DNA from: Verrucomicrobiales bacterium
GTDB lineage: Bacteria > Verrucomicrobiota > Verrucomicrobiia > Limisphaerales > J093
Assembly: GCA_024233305.1 (NCBI GenBank)
Contig: JACKPV010000043.1
Span: 6,670 to 70,669, forward strand
Length of the DNA: 64,000 nucleotides
Reading direction: 5' to 3'
The position numbers were made by a program, and so were the translations under genes. Under the pieces are notes generated by a model. It was not told the origin of the DNA. It ran no database searches and was given only the letters and a program-made list of their open reading frames with translations. Of this stretch, positions 43,290 to 52,737 are shown piece by piece (position 1 is the stretch's first letter; every line of letters starts with the position of its first letter).

Positions 43290-44336
43290 ATGCGACCGGG
43301 CAGGCCAGATCAGCACCGGACGCCGCGGCCGACGGCGGAGACTTCGGCTGGTCGGTTCGTACAGTTCGGCGTGGTGGACTATTCGTTGGATGAAACCCTC
43401 GATTCCGGCCAGGCCTTCCGCTGGCAACGCGGCCCCACCGGATGGGAAGGCGTGGTGGCGCGGCGATGGTTACGGCTGTGGCGGCGGGTCGACTCGTTCA
43501 TGGCCGAGACGGCCGAACCGCAAACCGACTGGCGATGGCTGATCGATTACCTGCAACTCGAGGACGATCTACCGGTCATTCTCGCGGACTTTCCCGATGA
43601 CCCCCCGTTGCGGGCGGCGATCCAGGCGGCCCGTGGGCTCCGGTTGTTGCGCCAGGAACCGTGGGAGTGCCTGGCGTCTTTCATCCTCTCCGCCACCAAG
43701 CAGATCGTGCAGATCCGCCAGATCGTCGAGTTGCTTTGCGCGCGGTTTGGCGACCCGATCCCGGCGTTGACCGGCGACGGTGTGGTCCGCGCCTTTCCGA
43801 CCCCGGAGCGGCTGGCCGCATGTTCCGAAGCCGAGCTGCGGGCGTGCAAGGCAGGCTTCCGGGCGCCACGGCTGTTGGCGGCCGCCCGGGCCGTGGCCGG
43901 GGGCGGACTGGACCTCGAAACGCTCGCGGCCCTACCGCTCGCTGAAGCGCGTGCCCGGCTGATGGCCCTGGACGGCGTGGGCCGCAAGATCGCGGATTGC
44001 GTGCTGCTCTTCGCCGGAGGGTTTCGCGAGGTTTTCCCCATCGACGTCTGGGTCCTCCGCGCGCTGCATGAACTCTACTTTCCCACCCAGCGTCCCAAGC
44101 CGGCCGAACTGCGCCGGTTCAGTGAAACCCACTTCGGCCCGCAGGCGGGCTATGCTCAGCAATACCTGTTCCATTACCTCCGCGTGCATCAGCGCAGGAG
44201 ACCATCGGATAGGACTGCGACGCTCCCGTCCGAAGGCAACGCCGGTCCCCGCCGACAGCGGTCCCCCCGTGAACCGAGCGAAGGGGTCAGTCCTGCATCT
44301 GTTGGCAGCGCTCCCTCCGCCGACAGTGAGGACTGA
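43290..44336 (+). CDS. 8-oxoguanine DNA glycosylase (OGG1 type)
   Basis: 348 aa. The helix-hairpin-helix and catalytic parts are clear: LMALDGVGRKIADCVLLFA holds the hairpin and the catalytic Lys, followed by VFPIDVWVLRAL with the conserved Asp. The N-terminal domain fits OGG1 (SLDETLDSGQAFRWQR). It removes 8-oxoguanine from DNA and may nick the abasic site. The last ~45 residues are Arg/Pro/Ser-rich and unlike the family; they are encoded by sequence that runs into the palindrome at 44283-44340, so the gene end has probably been altered by insertion of a repeat. It starts 12 bp after the PAP2-GT39 gene. Confidence 0.88.
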   Translation: MRPGRPDQHRTPRPTAETSAGRFVQFGVVDYSLDETLDSGQAFRWQRGPTGWEGVVARRWLRLWRRVDSFMAETAEPQTDWRWLIDYLQLEDDLPVILADFPDDPPLRAAIQAARGLRLLRQEPWECLASFILSATKQIVQIRQIVELLCARFGDPIPALTGDGVVRAFPTPERLAACSEAELRACKAGFRAPRLLAAARAVAGGGLDLETLAALPLAEARARLMALDGVGRKIADCVLLFAGGFREVFPIDVWVLRALHELYFPTQRPKPAELRRFSETHFGPQAGYAQQYLFHYLRVHQRRRPSDRTATLPSEGNAGPRRQRSPREPSEGVSPASVGSAPSADSED

Positions 44337-44340
44337 CCCC
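44283..44340. repeat. REP-like palindrome at the end of the glycosylase gene
   Basis: GGGGTCAGTCCT (44283-44294) and AGGACTGACCCC (44329-44340) are perfect 12-bp inverted arms. Inside them CTGTTGGC and GCCGACAG nearly pair, giving a longer hairpin. The stop codon of the glycosylase gene (44334-44336) is in the right arm. This layout resembles REP or small non-autonomous elements, but other copies cannot be checked here. Confidence 0.6.
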
Positions 44341-44412
44341 GGAGCGGTCGAACTCGCCCAAAGCCCCGAGGTGTAACAGAGATCTCGTCATCCACACTCC
44401 CCACGAACCCCC

Positions 44413-45189
44413 ATGCCGAACCCCAGTTCTCTCGACGTCCTCCTGTCTCCGGCGGAGTTTGACCGACTCCCGCGCCTGGATCTCCGGAGCCACACTTGTG
44501 TCGTCTTCGATGTGTTGCGCGCGACCAGCAGCATGGTCACCGCGCTGGCCAACGGAGCCGACGCCATCCTGCCGGTCATCGACATCGAATCGGCCCTGGC
44601 TGTCCGTCAGGCCCGTCCCGATGCCCTCCTGGCAGGCGAACGTCACGGCTGGCGGATCGGAGCCAGGCTGACCGGTGGCGTGGAGTTCGACCTGGGGAAT
44701 TCGCCGCGCGAGTTCACGCCCGAAGCCGTGCGGGGCCGCACGATCATCATGACCACGACCAACGGCACGCGCGCACTCCAGGCCTGCGCCGGGGCACACG
44801 CGGTTTACGTCGGAGCGTTCTCGAACCTGTCCGCCCTGGTCGAGGAACTGCGCCGGGTCGCGCCCCGGAAACTCCTGGTGATTTGCAGCGGCACCTTCGA
44901 GGAAGCCTCACTGGAGGACACGCTGGCAGCCGGCGCGCTGGTTGACGCGCTGTGGCCTGGCTACGAACAAGGCGCCATCGGCGACGGCGCCCAGATCGCG
45001 CGCTGCGTCCATCAGCAACTCGGCACCGATCCGCTCGCCGCGATGCACCGCGCCCGCAACGGCCGGCGTTTGCTCGAACAGCCCGCCCTGAGCGACGATG
45101 TCTCGTTCTCCCTCCGCCGCGATTCCCGGTCCATCGTTCCCCGCTTCGAAGCCGGCGCCGTGTCCCTGCCACCCCGAGCCTGCGACTGA
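44413..45189 (+). CDS. comB: 2-phosphosulfolactate phosphatase family protein (ComB)
   Basis: 258 aa, near usual ComB length. Diagnostic stretches are CVVFDVLRATSSMVTALANGA, LLAGERHGWRI, FDLGNSPREFTPEAVRG, IIMTTTNGTRAL and ICSGTFEEASLEDTLAAGALV. The enzyme removes phosphate from 2-phosphosulfolactate, a step to coenzyme M in archaea. In bacteria the substrate is less certain, and no other coenzyme M genes are present nearby. It is convergent with the Hsp70 gene. Confidence 0.88.
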   Translation: MPNPSSLDVLLSPAEFDRLPRLDLRSHTCVVFDVLRATSSMVTALANGADAILPVIDIESALAVRQARPDALLAGERHGWRIGARLTGGVEFDLGNSPREFTPEAVRGRTIIMTTTNGTRALQACAGAHAVYVGAFSNLSALVEELRRVAPRKLLVICSGTFEEASLEDTLAAGALVDALWPGYEQGAIGDGAQIARCVHQQLGTDPLAAMHRARNGRRLLEQPALSDDVSFSLRRDSRSIVPRFEAGAVSLPPRACD

Positions 45190-45232
45190 GGGATCGGGGC
45201 AGCCGACGTGAGGAGGCTCATTCCTCCGGCGG

Positions 45233-47176
45233 CTATCCGATCACGCCGCGCTTCTGAAGCAAGGCTTCCATGGCCTTGTCCATCATGAGGTCCGCCAGCG
45301 GCTGGCTCGCTTCATCCAGCCGCCCCGTCGCCGCCTTCAGTGCCTCCGGGTCCCCGGATTCGTTCTCCCCTGCCGCCGCTGCCAGCAACCCATCGACCGC
45401 CTTCAGGGCCGATTCGATGGCGTCGACGCAGGCCGCATCGAGTTCGCCGCGCCATTGACCGAGGCCGTTGCGGGTCGCATTCGCCGCTTCGGTGGCCCGG
45501 AGCTTCGCCTCGACCCAACGCCGGGCCCGCAGGTCGCTGAAGGCATGTTTGACCGATTCCTCGACCATCTGCTGCACCGCGGCATCGTCGACGTCCACCG
45601 CGGACCGCATTTGAACGACCTTCTCGCGCCCGCTTTTGATGTCGCGGGCGAGGACATGAAGGATGCCATTGGCGTCGATCTCGAACTGCACCCCCACCCG
45701 TGGCACTCCTTTCGGCGCCGGTTCGAAGTCGATCTCGAACTTGCCGAGGCTCCAGTTGTCCGCGGCCCTTTCCCGTTCTCCCTGGAGCACGTGGATCAGC
45801 ATCGAGCGTTGATTCGCGACGGCGGTCGTGAACATCTCGCCGGCCTTGATCGGGATGGTCGAGTTGCGCGGGATGATGACATTCATCAATCCTCCGAACG
45901 TCTCGATTCCCAAGGACAACGGCGTCACGTCCAGCAAGAGCAGGTTCTGGAAGCCGCCCGCGAGAATCTCCGCCTGGATCGCGGCGCCGAGCGCCACCGC
46001 TTCGTCCGGGTTCTGTCCGGTGTTCAACTGCGGTCCCGCGGCGGTGTGGAACGTGTCGCCCAACCGCACGTCCCCGCGGGTCTCTGCGAACTCCGCACAA
46101 CCGAACCACTCGGCCACCAGGCGGCGGACCAGCGGCATCCGCGTTTGGCCCCCCACCAGGATGACCTGATCGAGTTCCCCGGCGGCCAGGTTGGCATCGG
46201 CGAGCGCCTGCACACAGTGCCGACGCGTCTGTTCGATGAGGGCGCGGGTCAGCGTCTCCAGTTCCGCGCGGGTGACGAAGCGGTTGAAGCTGAATTCCGG
46301 TGTCAGAAAGGGCAGCACCACCTCGACTTCGGTCTCGGTCGAAAGCCGGATTTTCGCCTGTTCCGCTGCTTCGCGCACGCGGGCGATCAAGGCCAGGTTT
46401 CGCGCCTTGACCGCCGCCTCTTCGGGGGCTGGTTCAATCCGTGGTCCCCCCGCTTCATCGATCGCGCGCACCAGGAAATCCGTGAGCCGCGCATCAAGAT
46501 CATCGCCGCCCAGCCGCGTGTTGCCGCTCGTTGCCAGGACCTGGAACACGCCCTGGTTCAGTTCGAGGATCGACAGGTCGAAGGTCCCGCCCCCGAGATC
46601 GTAGACCGCAATGCGGGACTTGTCCTTCAGCCGGTCCAGACCGTAGGCGAGCGCGGCGGCGGTGGGCTCGTTGACGATGCGTTCGACCGTGAAGCCGGCC
46701 AGTTCGCCCGCCAGTTTCGTGGCATTGCGCTGGGCGTCGTTGAAATAGGCCGGCACGGTGATCACCGCGCGCGCGACCGCCTCGCCCAACGCCCGTTCGG
46801 CATCCGCCTTGAGCTTCCTGAGAATCTCCGCCGAAACCTGCTCGGGCGTCAGTGCCTCGCCGTGGATCGGGATGGTGACCGCGCCGCCACCGTCCGCGGC
46901 CAGCGGATAGGTGACGCGGCGGTCCTCCGAGGGAAGGTCGGTTCCGCGCCGGCCCATGAACCGTTTGACGGAATAGACCGTCTCGGACGGCTTGACCACC
47001 CGCACCCGTCCGGCCGCGGCCCCGACCAAAGGCGCCTGCCCGGGCCCCGGAAAATGCGCGACCGACGGCGTCAGACGACGCCCGTCCGCATCCGCGATGA
47101 CATAAGGAATCCCGGCCTCGACCGCCGCCACCAGCGAGTTTGTCGTCCCGAGATCGATTCCAACAATCTTGCTCAC
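45233..47176 (-). CDS. Hsp70-family chaperone (DnaK/HscA-like)
   Basis: 647 aa. The N-terminal actin-like ATPase is intact: GIDLGTTNSLVA, VITVPAYFNDAQRNATKLAGELAGF, IVNEPTAAALAYGL, AVYDLGGGTFDLSIL, VILVGGQTRMPLV. The substrate-binding domain follows (LLLDVTPLSLGIETFGG, then FEIDANGILHVLARD). An extra loop of ~15 residues (TRGDVRLGDTFHTAAGPQL) is inserted before NPDEAVALGAAIQ. It lacks a typical DnaK acidic EEV tail. With no grpE or dnaJ nearby it may be a specialised paralogue. Start is GTG 47176; the -10 box lies 6 bp upstream. Confidence 0.9.
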   Translation of the reverse strand: MSKIVGIDLGTTNSLVAAVEAGIPYVIADADGRRLTPSVAHFPGPGQAPLVGAAAGRVRVVKPSETVYSVKRFMGRRGTDLPSEDRRVTYPLAADGGGAVTIPIHGEALTPEQVSAEILRKLKADAERALGEAVARAVITVPAYFNDAQRNATKLAGELAGFTVERIVNEPTAAALAYGLDRLKDKSRIAVYDLGGGTFDLSILELNQGVFQVLATSGNTRLGGDDLDARLTDFLVRAIDEAGGPRIEPAPEEAAVKARNLALIARVREAAEQAKIRLSTETEVEVVLPFLTPEFSFNRFVTRAELETLTRALIEQTRRHCVQALADANLAAGELDQVILVGGQTRMPLVRRLVAEWFGCAEFAETRGDVRLGDTFHTAAGPQLNTGQNPDEAVALGAAIQAEILAGGFQNLLLLDVTPLSLGIETFGGLMNVIIPRNSTIPIKAGEMFTTAVANQRSMLIHVLQGERERAADNWSLGKFEIDFEPAPKGVPRVGVQFEIDANGILHVLARDIKSGREKVVQMRSAVDVDDAAVQQMVEESVKHAFSDLRARRWVEAKLRATEAANATRNGLGQWRGELDAACVDAIESALKAVDGLLAAAAGENESGDPEALKAATGRLDEASQPLADLMMDKAMEALLQKRGVIG

Positions 47177-47182
47177 GCGCCG

Positions 47183-47212
47183 AAACTAGCGGCGGACCCC
47201 CTTTGACGCCAA
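47183..47212 (-). promoter_or_regulatory. Promoter-like elements for the Hsp70 gene
   Basis: On the minus strand TTGGCG (47207-47212), an 18-bp spacer and TAGTTT (47183-47188) lie 6 bp before the GTG start. The predicted transcript would start at the codon itself. No CIRCE-like inverted repeat is present. Confidence 0.45.
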
Positions 47213-47579
47213 TCGGCGTCTGAGGCTCAAGGTGCTGGAGAACAGCTTCCAAAGGGACGGCCAGACCATTCGACGGTGGGGACGAGCGCTGCGCTGTCGC
47301 AAGGGCGAGGAGTTGGTCCGGGTGCTGGAAGGCCGGCAGGCAGGCCGGAAGTGCAGCGCCCGAATCCAGGCCTATGTGCGGGTGCGGCGGCCGGAATTGG
47401 CGCGAGGGGATCTTCACGGAATCAGGAAACGGCTGCGGGAGGAGATCGGGTCGGTGTTCGGAGTGAAGCTCTCGCGGGAGACGCTACGGCCCTTGATGGA
47501 GGGGGTGAAGTGGGGGAGCAGGAAGCCTGCGCCGTCGCCGACTGCCGGACGGATCTCGAGCGGCTTGCGCAACGACTGA
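47190..47579 (+). pseudogene. Remnant of an IS630-like transposase N-terminal region
   Basis: The frame is open through 47190-47579 and encodes ~115-130 residues. The pattern TIRRWGRALRCRKGEELVRVLEG, an Arg/Gly-rich linker and then LHGIRKRLREEIGSVFGVKLSRETLRPLM resembles the two helix-turn-helix units at the start of IS630-type transposases. No DDE catalytic core follows, and I saw no inverted ends. The first in-frame start is GTG 47232. It overlaps the Hsp70 promoter region, so the insertion may have replaced its upstream sequence. Family assignment is by pattern only. Confidence 0.4.
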
Positions 47580-47789
47580 TTCGATCGACGGGTGGGCGTT
47601 GCCAACAACCCTGACAACCCACTCCGTTCAACACGTAGTCGTCGGACACCTCGTCGGCCGTCGGGCGGGGCCGGACCCCGGGGTTGACGGGGTTCCAGCA
47701 ACAGCCCGGCATCCGTGCTGGGAAGCGCACGTGGGCCGGGTATCCGCTTTGGGCTTGCCTCAGCCGGATCGTCGCGCAGGCTCAGGCTC

Positions 47790-49181
47790 ATGCGCTTGTG
47801 GGTTCGGTTGTTCTTGGCAGGGGTCGGTCTGGGCCTCGCTCGCGGGGCAAATCCAGATGGCGATTCCTGCGCGCCGATTCCCACGTTCGCCGACGGGAAG
47901 GCGCCGTTGCGCACCCGCTTCGTTTCGCCGGCGGGCGATGACGCGACCGCGGACGGTTCGTTGGCGCGGCCCTTCCGTACCTTGACGCGTGCTGCCGCGG
48001 GCATCCGGTCGGGCGACGCCATCCGGTTGCTTCCAGGAACTCATCCGCCCGGAACCCATCTGGCCGACCTGTCAGGAACGGCGGAGCACCCGATCTGGAT
48101 CGGCGGCCTGCCCGGGCAGCCGCGGCCCGTCATCGCCGGCGGCAACCAAGCCCTGCATCTGGCGCGCGTGCGCCACGTCGTCGTCGAAAACCTCGAAGTG
48201 CACGGCGCGGCGCAAAACGGCATCAACTGCGAAGACGGCGGCGCGCGGGCCGACCCGGACGCGACGCGGCACGTCGTGTTCCGCAACCTGGCTTTCCGCG
48301 ACATCGGCAGCGGGGGCAATCAGGACGCGTTGAAGCTCTCGGGGGTCGACGACTATTGCGTGCTGGATTGCGCCTTCGCGCGCACGAGCGCCGGTGGGAG
48401 CGGGATCGATCATGTTGGCTGCCATCACGGCCTGATCGCGCGCTGCGAGTTTCGCGAAATGGGTGGCAATGCCATCCAGTGCAAGGGCGGCAGCGAGGAC
48501 ATCGAAATTCGCTCGAACCGGTTCTTCGAGGGCGGGGAACGCGGAATCAACATCGGCGGCTCGACGGGCTTCGACTTCTTCCGTCCACCGCTTTCGGTCA
48601 CTGCGCCGAATGCCGAGGCCCGCAACATCCGCGTGCGGGCCAACCTCTTCGTCGGCGGTGAAGCGCCCGTGGCCTTCGTCGGCAGTGTGGATTCGTTGGT
48701 GGCCAACAACACCTTCATCACGCCGCATCGCTGGGTCCTGCGCATTCTGCAAGAAACGACCTCGGAGGGCCGCTACACGTTTCTGCGGTGCGGCGACAAC
48801 CGGTTCGTGAACAACCTGGTGTGGTTCGATCGCGCCGGGCTGAGTGCGTTCGTCAATATTGGACCTCATACCTTGCCGGCCACACACAGCTTTGCGCACA
48901 ACCTGTGGTACGCATTCGATCAGCCGTCCCGGTCCCGCCCGAACCTGCCCGCCACCGAGACCGACGGCCTCTACCGAAGCGATCCCCGCTTTGTGAATGC
49001 GGCCGCCGGTGACTACCGGCTCACTGCCGACAGCCCGGCCGCCGGCGCGGCCGCTCCGGATGCCGCCCCGCCTGCGGATTTGCTGGGCCGTGGCTACGCG
49101 TCGCCCCCTTCCATCGGCGCCATCGAGGCCCATCCAGCTCCGCTGCGGGACCCCGAACACCACGGCGCACCGGACCCTTGA
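47790..49181 (+). CDS. Secreted right-handed parallel beta-helix protein
   Basis: 463 aa with a signal peptide (MRLWVRLFLAGVGLGLARG). The body starts with the motif seen in secreted beta-helix proteins (RFVSPAGDDATADGSLARPFRTLTRAA, then GDAIRLLPGTH) and continues with repeated short strands (VVVENLEVHG, HVVFRNLAFRDIG, CEFREMGGNAIQCKGG, IEIRSNRFFEGGERGINIGG). This fold is shared by polysaccharide lyases and glycosidases. No specific catalytic residues can be assigned, so the substrate is unknown. ATG 47790 was chosen because it puts the signal peptide first. It faces the FG-GAP gene on the other strand. Confidence 0.78.
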   Translation: MRLWVRLFLAGVGLGLARGANPDGDSCAPIPTFADGKAPLRTRFVSPAGDDATADGSLARPFRTLTRAAAGIRSGDAIRLLPGTHPPGTHLADLSGTAEHPIWIGGLPGQPRPVIAGGNQALHLARVRHVVVENLEVHGAAQNGINCEDGGARADPDATRHVVFRNLAFRDIGSGGNQDALKLSGVDDYCVLDCAFARTSAGGSGIDHVGCHHGLIARCEFREMGGNAIQCKGGSEDIEIRSNRFFEGGERGINIGGSTGFDFFRPPLSVTAPNAEARNIRVRANLFVGGEAPVAFVGSVDSLVANNTFITPHRWVLRILQETTSEGRYTFLRCGDNRFVNNLVWFDRAGLSAFVNIGPHTLPATHSFAHNLWYAFDQPSRSRPNLPATETDGLYRSDPRFVNAAAGDYRLTADSPAAGAAAPDAAPPADLLGRGYASPPSIGAIEAHPAPLRDPEHHGAPDP

Positions 49182-49213
49182 GAAGGCAGGCGCGATCCGG
49201 ACCGTTCGGATCC

Positions 49214-49234
49214 ACCGACGGTTTCCCGGTCGGT
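49214..49234 (+). terminator. Stem-loop after the beta-helix gene
   Basis: ACCGAC, a 9-nt loop and GTCGGT form a 6-bp stem 33 bp after the stop codon. No T-run follows, so this is a weak candidate. Confidence 0.25.
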
Positions 49235-49451
49235 CTGCGGCGTGGAGCGGTGAACGCAACGAGGACAGCCGTGCCCGAGCGAAGCGAGCCTCGGAAGCGC
49301 ACCGGACTCCGAAAACCCGGTGCTGAGCGAGCGCCGTCGGTCTTTGAAAAGGGGCGGGATCGAGGTCGGAAACTGCGTGGGCGCCGGTCCGGCGGCGACG
49401 GTCCGTTGCGCCACCGCAACGCAGCCGACCGGAGACCAGTGTGCGCAAGTA

Positions 49452-51296
49452 TCAAGAACCGACCTCTCCGACTCCGGGGGCGTGCTCCACGATTTGCAGG
49501 TCGTCAAACCAGGTGACGGCGTCGGCCTTGGTCCAGAGGCCGACATGGCCGGCTTCGGTGAACGTGGCGTCGCGCACCTGGTAAAGGCTCGCGCCATCCA
49601 GGAACACGGTGAAGGTGTCGTCGTGCACGTCCACCGACAAGGTGTGCCAGCGACGCCCCAGTTCGGCGACTTTCTGACCATAGGTCCGGCCCCGATCCAC
49701 GAGCGGCAGATCGGTGCGAACCCCGTTCTGCATCTTGTAGAGCACGACGTTTCGTTCGAGGGGGTTGGCGCGAACCACGTAGTAGTTGCGTTCGTCCTGC
49801 GCGCGCCAGATCAGGCCGCCGCCCTGGTCGTGCGCGCCGGACACGGCCTTCAGCCGGACGGACAACGTCGCGTTGCGGACCGTGACGGCTGTCGTCCAGG
49901 CGACGTTGAAATGGCGGTTCGGATTCCCGCCCTCGACCTGGGCGAGCACCCCGCCGCTCGGGGTCTGCACGAGGCGCCAGTCGGCCCGCCCTTCGCCCGT
50001 GAAACCCTGACGCCAGTCGGGAGGCAACGCGCCGTCGGCAGGCCCATCGAAGTTCCATCGGGTTCGTTGCCCCGGGTGGCGCACCGGATTCCACCAGACC
50101 TCGAGTTGGGTGGCGTCGTGGCTGGGCAGGCGGAAAAGGTCCGGGTCGCCGTCGCCGTCCACATCCGCGACCTGTCCGTTGTAGATTCCCCGATCGGTCA
50201 ACGCGGCGGTCTTCCAACTGGTGTTGTCTCCCTCGTTGACCAGCAGACGCACCGGCCAGGTCTCGAAACCCAGGGCCTGTCCGCGGCCCCGGTTGACGCC
50301 CAGCAGCACGTCCTGATCGCCGTCGAGATCGGCGTCAGCCACCTGGAGGGTGTGGACGGCGGGCAGTTCCCCGGGTAACCGGTGCTCCACCCAGTGACCG
50401 GACTTGGGATCGGACGCGGCGTACCAGGCCACCGGATAATCCGGACGTTCCGAATGTGACACGAACACCTCCGCCCGCCCGTCACCGTCGACGTCGCAGC
50501 AGGCCACCTTGGTGGCGTTCTTCGACCAGTCGCCGGTTTGCTCGTGCCAATCCCCGGCGATTGAGCGGATCGGCCAATCGCCGCGCCAATCCCCGCCAGG
50601 GTTCTCCACCCAGTAGCCGTTCGTGGCCACGTCCGGATCGCCGTCGCCGTCCACATCGCCGACATCCATGCCCTCGTGCAGATTGGGGACCGTGATGTCC
50701 TGGACCGGCACCCATTCGTCGGCGGCCAATTGACGCAAAACGCGCAACCGGTTGCCCACGTAGGTGATCACCACGAGGTCAAGCCGGTCATCGCCGTCGA
50801 AATCAGCCAAATTCGCGTCCTTCACGAACGCCGGCGCCTCACCGATGAAATGCGCCTTCCAGGACGGATTCTCATACCAGAAGATCCGGGTGGGAGCGGC
50901 GCCCTCGTCCCACTCGCCAGGGTGAACGAATCCGAGCACGTCGATGTCGCCGTCCCCGTCCAGGTCCCCCGCGTCGAGATCGCCGCTGGCGAAGGCGCCG
51001 CCCTCCGGGCCTACGGACGCGATCTTGTGCAACGCCCAGGGACGGTCATCGGCCCGGCCTTCGAGCCAGCCGAGCCAGCCGCCGTGGGCGTTGTTGTCTT
51101 GCAGCGCCAGGTCGAGGATGCCGTCGCCGTTGAGGTCCGCGGCGGTGCGGGCCCACCAGAATTGGGCATTTGCGGCGATAGTGGTGCGTTTTGCCGGCTC
51201 GGCTGCCGACGCCATCCGCCCGACCAGCAGCAGGCCGACGACCACGCGGGCCAGGATGAATGCGGCGACGCTCGGGGTTCCACGGCATCCACTCAC
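49452..51296 (-). CDS. Secreted FG-GAP/VCBS-repeat protein with C-terminal LamG-like domain
   Basis: ~614 aa. After a signal segment (FILARVVVGLLLVGRMASAA) it has at least six FG-GAP-like Ca-binding repeats (ADLNGDGILDLALQ, GDLDGDGDIDVLGF, ADFDGDDRLDLVVI, GDVDGDGDPDVATN, CDVDGDGRAEVFVS, ADVDGDGDPDLFRL), consistent with a beta-propeller. The last ~190 residues resemble a concanavalin-like (LamG/DUF1080-type) fold (GGLIWRAQDERNYYVVRANPLERNVVLYK). It probably binds glycans outside the cell. The start is uncertain: GTG 51296, ATG 51407 or ATG 51443. Confidence 0.8.
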   Translation of the reverse strand: MSGCRGTPSVAAFILARVVVGLLLVGRMASAAEPAKRTTIAANAQFWWARTAADLNGDGILDLALQDNNAHGGWLGWLEGRADDRPWALHKIASVGPEGGAFASGDLDAGDLDGDGDIDVLGFVHPGEWDEGAAPTRIFWYENPSWKAHFIGEAPAFVKDANLADFDGDDRLDLVVITYVGNRLRVLRQLAADEWVPVQDITVPNLHEGMDVGDVDGDGDPDVATNGYWVENPGGDWRGDWPIRSIAGDWHEQTGDWSKNATKVACCDVDGDGRAEVFVSHSERPDYPVAWYAASDPKSGHWVEHRLPGELPAVHTLQVADADLDGDQDVLLGVNRGRGQALGFETWPVRLLVNEGDNTSWKTAALTDRGIYNGQVADVDGDGDPDLFRLPSHDATQLEVWWNPVRHPGQRTRWNFDGPADGALPPDWRQGFTGEGRADWRLVQTPSGGVLAQVEGGNPNRHFNVAWTTAVTVRNATLSVRLKAVSGAHDQGGGLIWRAQDERNYYVVRANPLERNVVLYKMQNGVRTDLPLVDRGRTYGQKVAELGRRWHTLSVDVHDDTFTVFLDGASLYQVRDATFTEAGHVGLWTKADAVTWFDDLQIVEHAPGVGEVGS

Positions 51297-51795
51297 GGCG
51301 CGGGGAAGCAGGCGCCGGGGGCGGGGATGATCCGGACCCAACACTCGATGCGAAGCGATGCGGGAACACGGAAGCGCCGGGCGCGCGAGCGACAGGGAGA
51401 CGTGCATGGGCACATACTGGGACCGCTCTCCTGTCGGGCGCAAGGTCCGAGTCCGGGGCGACGCTTCGTCAGGGGAACCCGTTCGGCCTCGACCGCATGG
51501 CCTTCGTCAACCACCCCGCCCTGGGGCGCGCCAGTCCCGACCGATGGCTCGTCTGGAACAACCAGGACGCCCAGGGGCGCGTGCAGGCCACGGCCTCCGT
51601 GAACAACTGATCCCTCTCGAGCGAGGTCGGATCCCTCGCCCCGCGGCCTCAACACCCCGGTCCCTGAAAAACCACCCCGGAGGCGTCCTGCGCAGCGTTG
51701 CCGAAGCAACGCAGTCTGCTGGCGAAGGCGCATCGGCGCGGTAAACCGACGGTCTGTTTGTCGCGTCCCGCCGCCGGTCCGCGCGGGGCGGGAGG
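51297..51795. other. Intergenic stretch (~500 bp) with a short possible gene remnant
   Basis: This lies upstream of the FG-GAP gene and downstream of the SirB1-like gene. A plus-strand frame ending at 51610 encodes PFGLDRMAFVNHPALGRAS and then DRWLVWNNQDAQGRVQ before its stop. The composition looks protein-like, but I cannot match it to a family. It may be the end of a degraded gene. I see no other feature. Confidence 0.4.
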
Positions 51796-52668
51796 TCAAT
51801 GGTTCAACGCAATGACGTAGCGCTGAAACCGGGCGCGCTCCTCGGCGAACCCGCTGTCCGCGTAGATCTGGAGCAGGTTCGAACACATCCGCAACAGCGC
51901 GCGTCCAGGGGCGATGGGCGCCAGGTGGCCTTCCTCGAAGCCATGACCGCTCTGCTGCAGGTAACGGATGCAGTCCGCCCGGGTCAGGAGTTTCCCGCGG
52001 TTGAACGCATCGATGAAGACCGCCTCGGTCGACGACTGGAACCGGCACAGGAAATGGCCGGGCATGCCGATGCCAACGATGGGGAGTCCCAACCGCCGAC
52101 CCAACAACCAGTAGAGCGCGCTGAGACTGATCGGGTTGCCCATCCGGCGGTCGATCACGCGGTTGAAATAGCTGTTCTCGGGATCGTAATACTCCTCCTC
52201 GTTCCCGTGGAAACCGAGTTCGTTGAACAGGTAGTCGTTGATCACCGCCAGACTGCTCAACGGCCGGTCTTCATCCGCCAGCCGTTCCCGAATGTCCGCG
52301 GCGAAACTGTCCAGCAGGGCCCGGTAGGCGTCGGCGTTGATTTCGGGATACTGCGTCTGCGCCAGCAGCCAGATGCCCTGTTCGAGGTCCAGGTTCTCGC
52401 GATGCCCGAGGCAGAAGCCCAGGAACCGGTGATCCGCCGCCTGCTGCACGACCTGATGCACGATCTCGCGCGCATGCCGCCGCACCACAGGATCGCTGCT
52501 CACCAAGTGGGGGCGCAGCCAGCGCGTCGTCTCGGGCCCGCATTCCAGCAGCCGTTCGCGCACCGCCTGGAACACGGTCGGCGTGTCGTCCCCAAGCAGG
52601 GACAGCAACGCGCGCTTCTCACGCTCGGAGAGCCGGCGGCGGTCCACGGCTGGAGGGGTGGCACTCAT
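51796..52668 (-). CDS. SirB1/transglutaminase-like family protein
   Basis: 290 aa from ATG 52668 (TTG 52680 would add four residues). The SirB1-type transglutaminase-like core is visible: LAVINDYLFNELGFHGNEEEYYDPENSYFNRVIDRRMGNPISLSALYWLLGRRLGLPIVGIGMPGHFLCRF. The His in GHFLCRF and the acidic residue of FIDAFNRG fit the catalytic-type positions, but the usual nucleophilic Cys is Ser (ISLSALY), as in many SirB1 proteins, so it is likely not a classical transglutaminase. The N-terminal ~120 residues are helical and carry HEAT-like repeats. Confidence 0.78.
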   Translation of the reverse strand: MSATPPAVDRRRLSEREKRALLSLLGDDTPTVFQAVRERLLECGPETTRWLRPHLVSSDPVVRRHAREIVHQVVQQAADHRFLGFCLGHRENLDLEQGIWLLAQTQYPEINADAYRALLDSFAADIRERLADEDRPLSSLAVINDYLFNELGFHGNEEEYYDPENSYFNRVIDRRMGNPISLSALYWLLGRRLGLPIVGIGMPGHFLCRFQSSTEAVFIDAFNRGKLLTRADCIRYLQQSGHGFEEGHLAPIAPGRALLRMCSNLLQIYADSGFAEERARFQRYVIALNH

Positions 52669-52737
52669 CTCGTTCGACAACCATAAGAAACCTGAATTCC
52701 TGCCGGGAATGCAACCCGAAAGCGCGCGCTTGCGAAC

